DNA of 5,791 bases from Candidatus Omnitrophota bacterium (GTDB taxonomy: Bacteria; Omnitrophota; Gorgyraeia; Duberdicusellales; 4484-171), in NCBI GenBank assembly GCA_030631705.1, contig DAOVKQ010000051.1, positions 1 to 5,791 on the forward strand, written 5' to 3'. Positions 1-4,314 of this stretch are shown here, in pieces. Every line of letters starts with the position of its first letter. The first letter of the stretch is position 1. The notes beneath the pieces are model-generated. The model saw nothing but the letters and a program-made list of their open reading frames with translations, made no database searches and was not told where the DNA came from. Made by a program: the position numbers and the translations under genes.

Positions 1-41
1 CATTCAGAAGGTCAGAGGTTCGAGTCCTCTACCGCCTACCA
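1..41 (+). tRNA. 3' part of a tRNA, probably tRNA-Val(GAC)
   Basis: The T arm is clear: stem AGAGG (14-18), loop TTCGAGT (19-25), stem CCTCT (26-30). The acceptor 3' strand ACCGCCT (31-37), discriminator A38 and an encoded CCA (39-41) follow. Counting back through a standard five-base variable loop (9-13) puts the anticodon-stem 3' strand TCAGA at 4-8, T38 at position 3, A37 at position 2 and anticodon base 36 = C at position 1. The codon read therefore starts with G (Val, Ala, Asp, Glu or Gly). A loop ending C-A-T matches the TTGACAT loop known for bacterial tRNA-Val(GAC), so valine is the best guess. Anticodon bases 34 and 35 lie outside the window, so identity is inferred. A tRNA-Thr is excluded because it would need T at position 36. 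Confidence 0.85.
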
Positions 42-64
42 CTTTAGAGTAGAGAGTAGAGAAG

Positions 65-1772
65 ATGGAGCTAAAGACATTACGACATTCTTGTTCTCAT
101 ATCATGGCCGCCGCGGTAAAAAAAACTTTATCCTGATGCCAAGCTGGGAATAGGCCCTGCTATTGAAGAAGGATTTTATTATGATTTTGATATTCCCGGA
201 GGTATAAAAGAAGAGGATCTCGCAAAAATAGAGAAATTAATGGAACAGGAGATATCCGCCAACTATCCTTTTGTTAAGGAAGGGTGGCTGAAACAAAAAG
301 CGAGAGAGTATTTTGAGAAAACAAAACAAACGTATAAACTGGAATTAATTGATGCTATAGAGGGGGATGAAGTTTCAATCTATAAACACGGCGATTTTAT
401 AGACTTATGCCGCGGTCCCCATATTGTTTCCACTAAAGAAGCGCGTTTTTTTAAATTGTTAAGCACATCAGCGGCATACTGGAGGGGCAAAGAAAGTAAT
501 CCCCAGCTTTTCCGCATTTACGGGACTGTTTTTCCCACTCAAGAAGATTTAAACCGGTTTTTATACAATCTCCAGGAGGCAAAAAAAAGAGATCATAGAA
601 TTTTGGGCCGGAGCCTGGAGCTTTTTGATATCTATCATAATGAAGCCGGGGCAGGGTTCGTTTTTTATCCGCCCAAAGGCGCTGTTTTGAAACGTTTGAT
701 AGAAGATTGGGAGGTAAAAGAACATACAAGGCGCGGCTATAAAACGGTTATCACTCCTCATATAATGAACAAAGAACTCTGGGAAACAAGCGGACACTTA
801 AAATACTATGCCGATTATATGTATCCCGTGGAAAAAGATAATCAGAGTTTTATCTTAAAGCCGATGAATTGTCCCGGACACATACTTATTTATAAATCCC
901 GTATTCGTTCCTGGAAAGAACTTCCTTTAAGGCTGTTTGAGCTGGGTACGGTTTACCGCCATGAAAAAAGTGGAGTTTTACATGGACTTTTTAGACTAAG
1001 GGGGTTTACCCAGGATGACGCTCATATATTCTGCGGCCCTGAGCATTTATATGATGAGATTGAGGGAGTGCTTGATTTTGTGCAGGCGGCAATGGTTAAA
1101 TTCGGATTTAAAGAATTCAGCGCTGAATTAAGCACGCGGCCGCAGGAATTCATAGGAGAGGAAAAAGATTGGGACTTGGCAGAACAAGCTTTAGAGGGAG
1201 TATTAAAGAAGAAAAAAATTACCTTTACTATTAATGAGGGAGATGGAGCCTTTTATGGCCCCAAGATAGATATAAAACTGAAAGATACCCTGAATAGAAG
1301 CTGGCAATGCGCGACTATTCAGCTTGATTACAATCTACCTAAGAAATTCAACTTAACATATCGTGATACCAAAGGCGGTGCTGAACGTGTTATAATGATT
1401 CATAGGGTTGTTTTAGGGAGCCTGGAGCGTTTTATCGGCGTTTTGATAGAACACTATGCCGGGGATTTTCCTCTATGGCTCGCGCCTATTCAAGCCTGCG
1501 TTTTAAATGTCACAAAAGATTCAAGCGACTACGCCCTTAAGATAAAAGATACTCTAAAGGATAATAGTTTCCGCGCGGAAGCGGATATACGCGACGAAAC
1601 ACTGCAGAAAAAAATAAGAGAAAAAGAACTGGAAAAAATACCCTACGTTGTTATTGTGGGAAACAAAGAGAAAAAAAGCGGTAAAATTTCCCTTAGAAAA
1701 AGAGGAGGGAAAAATTTAGGAGAGATGAGTTTAAAAGAGTTCATGGATATGCTGAAGGAAGAGGTCAAATGA
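65..1772 (+). CDS. thrS: Threonyl-tRNA synthetase, TGS-less, with a +1 frameshift near the N-terminus
   Basis: This class II synthetase charges tRNA-Thr in the cytoplasm. Reading starts at ATG 65; an in-frame TAG at 50-52 rules out a longer N-terminus. After 20 codons the frame breaks at A8 (118-125) and meets TGA at 134-136. Skipping one A restores the family sequence (KLYPDAKLGIGP) through to TGA 1770-1772, giving 568 residues. Positions below refer to this repaired protein. The editing (N2) domain has the H8-x3-H12 pair and C115/H119 in DLCRGPH. The catalytic core has zinc ligands C269 (NCPGH), H320 (DDAHIF) and H446 (MIHR), motif 2 around YRHEKSG and motif 3 GSLERF. The anticodon-binding domain begins near FPLWLAP. 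The usual N-terminal TGS domain is absent. Starting instead at ATG 240 leaves 510 residues but drops H8/H12 and part of the editing domain, so that start is unlikely to be the true one. No strong Shine-Dalgarno precedes ATG 65, only purine-rich GAGAAG. Confidence 0.93.
118..125 (+). other. A8 homopolymer, frameshift site in thrS
   Basis: Eight A's follow GT. The conserved ThrRS reading needs seven (V-K-K then CTT = L). As written, the upstream frame stops at 134-136, while the downstream frame has its own upstream stops at 72-74 and 117-119. The two halves therefore cannot be read as one frame without losing one A or shifting +1. A sequencing or assembly indel is the simplest cause. Polymerase slippage on the A run or a recent inactivating mutation are the alternatives. 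Confidence 0.85.
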
Positions 1773-1813
1773 GAACGTGGCTTATGGAACGAAGTGAGCA
1801 TAAGTTACATGTT

Positions 1814-1928
1814 CGAATTAAACCCTTGACATTTTGCCACTGAAAATCAAGTGTTATTTTTATATGAAGGATTGTAGAGATAGTGATACAATTGTTTACC
1901 CAAGACAAAATGTCAAGGGTTTAATTCG
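1814..1928. repeat. 115-bp element with perfect 23-bp terminal inverted repeats
   Basis: The left arm (1814-1836) and right arm (1906-1928) are exact reverse complements over 23 bp, with no mismatch. The left arm begins CGAATTAAACCC and the right arm ends GGGTTTAATTCG. The spacer is 69 nt, AT-rich and without a plausible ORF. It can form two minor hairpins: CACT/AGTG (1838-1841/1850-1853) and ATTGTA/TACAAT (1871-1876/1887-1892). Size and architecture fit a MITE-like non-autonomous element or another dispersed palindromic repeat. No convincing target duplication is visible; a 2-bp CG on each side is possible if the element is counted as 1816-1926. It does not look like a terminator, because the loop is long and no T-run follows the right arm. 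Its identity as a mobile element is inference; the repeat itself is directly seen. Confidence 0.9.
1884..1892 (+). promoter_or_regulatory. Possible extended -10 promoter ahead of infC
   Basis: TGA-TACAAT fits the extended -10 pattern TGn-TATAAT with one mismatch. No good -35 lies 16-18 bases upstream (about 1863-1869 reads TATGAAG). The TTGACA in the left repeat arm (1826-1831) is too far away to pair with it. If active, transcription would start near 1899 inside the inverted-repeat element and give infC a leader of about 100 nt. This is a weak call from motif alone. Confidence 0.22.
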
Positions 1929-1983
1929 CGGACGGCCTTACGGCCTATGATTTACGTTTACTAATATTCCGTAAACTATCCGC
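1928..1983 (+). promoter_or_regulatory. Candidate structured mRNA leader of infC-rpmI-rplT
   Basis: Three helices nest here. A closing stem pairs GCGGA (1928-1932) with TCCGC (1979-1983). A first hairpin is GGCC-TTAC-GGCC (1934-1945). A second hairpin pairs GTTTAC (1956-1961) with GTAAAC (1971-1976) around a 9-nt loop. Another register, TTTACG (1951-1956) with CGTAAA (1970-1975), excludes the second hairpin, so a switch is conceivable. The structure ends five bases before the AAAGGAGG of infC. In other bacteria L20 or IF3 regulate this operon through its leader; whether this fold does so is inference from position and pairing only. Confidence 0.4.
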
Positions 1984-1988
1984 TCATT

Positions 1989-1996
1989 AAAGGAGG
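1989..1996 (+). promoter_or_regulatory. Strong ribosome binding site of infC
   Basis: AAAGGAGG is a near-perfect anti-SD complement. The gap to GTG at 2001 is 4 nt, which is short. The gap to the next codon, ATT at 2004, is 7 nt, nearer the optimum. This matters because IF3 genes such as E. coli infC use a rare ATT start. Confidence 0.85.
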
Positions 1997-2000
1997 TACG

Positions 2001-2510
2001 GTGATTAAAAAGTATATACGGGTTAACGAAAGGATTTTTTTTAAAACATTGAGGGTAATCGGGCCGGAGGGCCAGCAACTTGGGATATTTCCCAGAGAAA
2101 TTGCCCTTAAGAAAGCCGAGGAGGCTGATTTTGATTTGGTTGAAGTTGCTCCCGACGCTAAACCGCCCGTGTGCCGTATAATGGATTTTTCTAAATACAG
2201 ATATGAGCAGGCAAAAAAAGAAAGAGAGGCCAGGAAACACCAAAAGAATTCGCAGATTAAAGAAATAAGGATAAGCCCCAGGATTGGTCCTCACGACTAT
2301 GAAGTGAAATTAAAGCATGTCCAGGAATTTTTGAAAAAAGGGCACAAAGTAAAGGTCAGATTATTTTTTAAAGGAAGAGAGTTCTATCATCAGGATGGCG
2401 GAAGGAAAATACTTAATAAATTGATAGACGATATGATATCTGTGGGTAAAATAGATAAAGCTCCGCAAGTTTTCGGCCGTTCTATCATTGCTATTTTTGG
2501 GCCTAAGTAA
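2001..2510 (+). CDS. infC: Translation initiation factor IF-3
   Basis: IF3 binds the 30S subunit, prevents premature 50S joining and proofreads start codon and initiator tRNA. The 169-residue length is typical. The N-domain runs from RVNERI (residues 7-12) through the family signature KPPVCRIMDFSKYRYEQ (54-70). A basic linker (71-88) leads to the C-domain, with IKEIRISPRIGPHDYEVK (86-103) and the RLFFKGRE strand (120-127). The C-terminus, FGRSIIAIFGPK, is more divergent than the usual GR.M...LAPK ending. The start is GTG 2001 or possibly ATT 2004; both lie just after AAAGGAGG. The gene sits 228 nt after thrS and 45 nt before rpmI, the conserved operon order. A start that IF3 itself discriminates against, plus the foldable leader, would be consistent with autoregulation, as in E. 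coli. Confidence 0.97.
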   Translation: MIKKYIRVNERIFFKTLRVIGPEGQQLGIFPREIALKKAEEADFDLVEVAPDAKPPVCRIMDFSKYRYEQAKKEREARKHQKNSQIKEIRISPRIGPHDYEVKLKHVQEFLKKGHKVKVRLFFKGREFYHQDGGRKILNKLIDDMISVGKIDKAPQVFGRSIIAIFGPK

Positions 2511-2555
2511 AATTTAAACAGCGGATTCAAATAGATCATAGAAAAAAGGAGAAGC

Positions 2556-2756
2556 ATGCCCAAACTGAAGACAAAGAAGGCGCTATCGAAGCGGATAAAA
2601 GTAACTAAGAAGAAAAAGATGCTTCGGTCTAAAGCCGGACGCAGGCACCTATTGAGCGGTAAGACGCGGAAAAGAAAGAGAGGCTTGAAGAAGAAAACAA
2701 AGGTTTCTTCGGCAGGAGCTAAGCTGATGAAGAAAGCTCTGCCTTATGAATTTTAA
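2556..2756 (+). CDS. rpmI: 50S ribosomal protein L35
   Basis: L35 is a small basic protein of the large ribosomal subunit. The 66-residue product begins MPKLKTKKALSKR and contains the family core RSKAGRRHLLSGKTRKRKR (about residues 24-42). It ends in the expected hydrophobic tail KKALPYEF. Lys and Arg dominate, as expected for rRNA binding. AAGGAG (2546-2551) lies 4 nt before the ATG. It follows infC by 45 nt and precedes rplT by 15 nt, so the two ribosomal-protein genes are almost certainly co-transcribed and may be translationally coupled. Confidence 0.97.
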   Translation: MPKLKTKKALSKRIKVTKKKKMLRSKAGRRHLLSGKTRKRKRGLKKKTKVSSAGAKLMKKALPYEF

Positions 2757-2771
2757 CTTAAAGGAGTATAT

Positions 2772-3116
2772 ATGAAGGCAAAAAATGCTGTTGCGGCAAA
2801 GAAAAGAAAAAAGAAGATTTTAGAATTAGCTAAAGGTTTTTGGGGAGACCGCTCTAAACAATTCCGCAGGGCCAAAGAGAGCGTGCGCAGGGCCATGGCG
2901 TATTCTTACAGGGATAGGCGCGTAAAGAAGCGGGAGTTCCGTTCGTTGTGGATAACAAGGATTAATGCCGCTGTCTGTGAGCGGGGGATGAGCTACCGGA
3001 AGTTTATAGCAAGCCTTAAAGGTAAAAATGTCATAATTTCCCGGGACATTCTGGCGCAGATTGCGGCTGAGGAACCTTTTGTTTTTGATAAACTTGTAGA
3101 GCTGGTAAAAAAATAA
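2772..3116 (+). CDS. rplT: 50S ribosomal protein L20
   Basis: L20 binds 23S rRNA early in 50S assembly and in several bacteria represses its own operon by binding the leader. The 114-residue protein has the basic N-terminal tail, then KKILELAKGFWGDRSKQFRRA (from about residue 14). The hallmark YSYRDRRVKKREFRSLWITRINAA (about 44-67) follows, then the globular part with GMSYRKFIASLKG. The N-terminus lacks the common RVKRG start, a small divergence. AAAGGAG ends 5 nt before the ATG. No terminator hairpin with a T-run follows the stop; the next gene starts 12 nt later. pheST, the usual neighbour, is not present here. Confidence 0.97.
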   Translation: MKAKNAVAAKKRKKKILELAKGFWGDRSKQFRRAKESVRRAMAYSYRDRRVKKREFRSLWITRINAAVCERGMSYRKFIASLKGKNVIISRDILAQIAAEEPFVFDKLVELVKK

Positions 3117-3128
3117 TTTGGTTCGAAT

Positions 3129-3524
3129 ATGAAATATATAATAATTGTTGGCTGCGGCAAGACCGGAAGAGAATTAGCTGTTGCTTTTTCCCTCCAAGAT
3201 AACGTGGTGATTGTAGATATAAATCAACACGCTCTAAATTCTTTGGGTGAAGATTTTAACGGCAAAAAGATTCTCGGCAATGCCTTGGATGTGGACGTGC
3301 TGGAGAAAGCGGGAATAAAGGAAGCGGATATACTGGTTCTGCTTACCGGAAACGATAACCTCAATATCGTAATAAGTAAAGTAGCGAAGAAAAGGTATAA
3401 CGTAAAAAAAATTGCCCTGCAGGTTTACGATACGAGTAAGAAAAAGATATTTTCCGAACAGGGCCTGATTATTGTAAATAAAACATATATTTTAGTGGAG
3501 GTGTTTAAAAAATGTTTATTGTGA
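3129..3524 (+). CDS. RCK_N-only (TrkA-N domain) potassium-channel regulator-like protein
   Basis: This 131-residue protein is a single Rossmann-type RCK_N domain. It has the dinucleotide-binding GCGKTG loop (GxGxxG, residues 8-13), an acidic residue D30 at the end of the second strand (VVIVD) and GNALD at 50-54, where RCK proteins often have GDA. TGNDNLN (73-79) sits in the next conserved turn. It ends right after the Rossmann fold, with no RCK_C ligand-binding domain; KtrA is about 220 residues and TrkA about 458. It overlaps the next RCK gene by 13 nt and starts 12 nt after rplT with no clear Shine-Dalgarno, so translation may depend on coupling. I infer it pairs with the downstream RCK protein to gate TrkH, in the manner of one half of two-repeat TrkA. 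It could also be a decaying or NAD-binding-only subunit. Confidence 0.88.
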   Translation: MKYIIIVGCGKTGRELAVAFSLQDNVVIVDINQHALNSLGEDFNGKKILGNALDVDVLEKAGIKEADILVLLTGNDNLNIVISKVAKKRYNVKKIALQVYDTSKKKIFSEQGLIIVNKTYILVEVFKKCLL

Positions 3525-4177
3525 TTGCCGGGGCGGGCCGGTTAGGATTACTGCTGGCAAAAAAGCTTAGAGAAGACGTGCATCAGGTCTCTATTATAGA
3601 TAAATCGGAGATGGTATGTAAGCGGTTGGCGGAAGAACTTAAGGGCGTTCTGATTATTCAGGGGGATGCTACCGTTCCTGAAATATTAAAACAAGCAAAA
3701 GTAGAAAAGGCCGATGTTTTGGTAAGTACTACTTCTTCGGATGCCGATAATATAATAATTTGCGATATCGCCAAAGAAGTTTTTTCTATAAAAAGAACGG
3801 TTTCGCGGGTTAATAACCCGAAGCATCTTCTTTTATATAAATATATGGGCGTAGACGTTCCTATAGATTCCACTTCTATAATGGCGAGGATAGTCGAAGA
3901 AGAGGCTTCTTTTTCGGATGTAATGAATTTATTAAGCATAAAAAAAGGAAGGCTTTCTATTGTAAGGGTGGATATTCCCCAAGAGTCCTCTGTAGTGAAT
4001 AAAGAACTGAAAGATATTATTTTGCCTCCCAATTCCGTACTTATTTCTATTATAAGAGGGCCGGAGATAACCGTTCCCACCGGTTCAACAAAAGTTTTGG
4101 CTAATGATGAGGTAATTGCCGTTACTTTAATTGATAACGAAAAAGCTTTGATAAAGTCTCTCATTGGTGACCTGTGA
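3512..4177 (+). CDS. trkA: Trk/Ktr potassium uptake regulatory subunit (RCK_N + RCK_C)
   Basis: This is a cytoplasmic gating subunit of a TrkH/KtrB-type K+ channel that binds nucleotides (NAD(H), ATP or ADP in characterised relatives). The 221-residue length matches KtrA-type single-RCK proteins. RCK_N has GAGRLG (GxGxxG, residues 7-12), D30 ending strand two (VSIID), QGDAT (50-54) and STTSSDADN (72-80). RCK_C covers about residues 147-219, including LPPNSVLISIIRG and the terminal NDEVIAVT segment. The ATG lies inside the end of the previous gene in another frame; GGAGG at 3497-3501 sits 10 nt upstream and supports this start. Overlap with an RCK_N-only gene and nearness to trkH indicate one potassium-uptake unit. 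The symbol follows the family; ktrA would be equally reasonable by length. Confidence 0.93.
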   Translation: MFIVIAGAGRLGLLLAKKLREDVHQVSIIDKSEMVCKRLAEELKGVLIIQGDATVPEILKQAKVEKADVLVSTTSSDADNIIICDIAKEVFSIKRTVSRVNNPKHLLLYKYMGVDVPIDSTSIMARIVEEEASFSDVMNLLSIKKGRLSIVRVDIPQESSVVNKELKDIILPPNSVLISIIRGPEITVPTGSTKVLANDEVIAVTLIDNEKALIKSLIGDL

Positions 4178-4180
4178 GGA
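4174..4180 (+). promoter_or_regulatory. Ribosome binding site of the 28-codon ORF
   Basis: GTGAGGA overlaps the TGA stop of the upstream RCK gene and lies 8 nt before ATG 4189. GAGGA is a good anti-SD match at normal spacing. This supports real translation of the small ORF, probably coupled to termination of the RCK gene. Confidence 0.6.
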
Positions 4181-4188
4181 TTTAAGCG

Positions 4189-4275
4189 ATGAGGATAATT
4201 TTAGGTATAATCTCGGAGATTTTCCTTTGCGGAATTGTTATCGGAATCGCTTTCGCTATATCTTTACTTTTTTAA
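4189..4275 (+). CDS. 28-residue single-helix membrane peptide, possible Trk accessory subunit
   Basis: ATG 4189 to TAA 4273-4275 encodes 28 residues starting MRIILGIISEIF. The whole peptide is hydrophobic apart from R2 and E10, with C14 and a GxxxG motif (G15-I-V-I-G19) followed by A21 and A23, a pattern common in packed membrane helices. It fits one transmembrane segment with a positively charged N-terminus. It starts 11 nt after the RCK stop, has a good Shine-Dalgarno and lies 39 nt before trkH, so it is probably co-translated with the channel genes. I recognise no sequence family. By size and context it resembles KdpF, the roughly 29-residue stabilising peptide of the Kdp K+ pump, but that is analogy, not homology. 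It could also be a leader peptide for trkH or a chance ORF. Confidence 0.5.
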   Translation: MRIILGIISEIFLCGIVIGIAFAISLLF

Positions 4276-4314
4276 CCCAAAACGCGCCTTAGGGAATAAA
4301 CCGAGAAGTAAGTT

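Noticed and set aside
1..41. Upstream tRNA as tRNA-Thr paired with thrS
   Set aside because: Anticodon base 36 is C by the standard numbering; a tRNA-Thr would need T there.
42..64. T-box or other leader controlling thrS
   Set aside because: Only 23 nt separate the tRNA CCA from the ATG, with no T-box motif or room for a specifier stem.
451..797. Minus-strand ORFs of 92 and 78 codons inside thrS
   Set aside because: They lie opposite well-conserved ThrRS coding sequence, overlap each other and show no recognisable domain; they are antisense shadows.
1781..1804. CTTATG/CATAAG hairpin after thrS as a terminator
   Set aside because: It is a six-bp AT-rich stem with a 12-nt loop and no following T-run, too weak for an intrinsic terminator.
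1826..1831. TTGACA as a -35 promoter box
   Set aside because: The hexamer belongs to the inverted-repeat arm, also present in reverse at 1911-1916, and no -10-like hexamer lies 16-18 bases downstream.
1814..1928. Inverted repeat as a rho-independent terminator
   Set aside because: The 69-nt loop and the GC-rich sequence after the right arm, without a T-run, do not fit.
1938..2294. Minus-strand ORF of 118 codons over the infC start and leader
   Set aside because: It is antisense to conserved IF3 codons and resembles no known protein.
3658..4164. Minus-strand ORF of 168 codons opposite the second RCK gene
   Set aside because: The + strand frame carries clear RCK_N and RCK_C motifs; the reverse frame is low-complexity Ser/Thr/Ile-rich and explained as a shadow.
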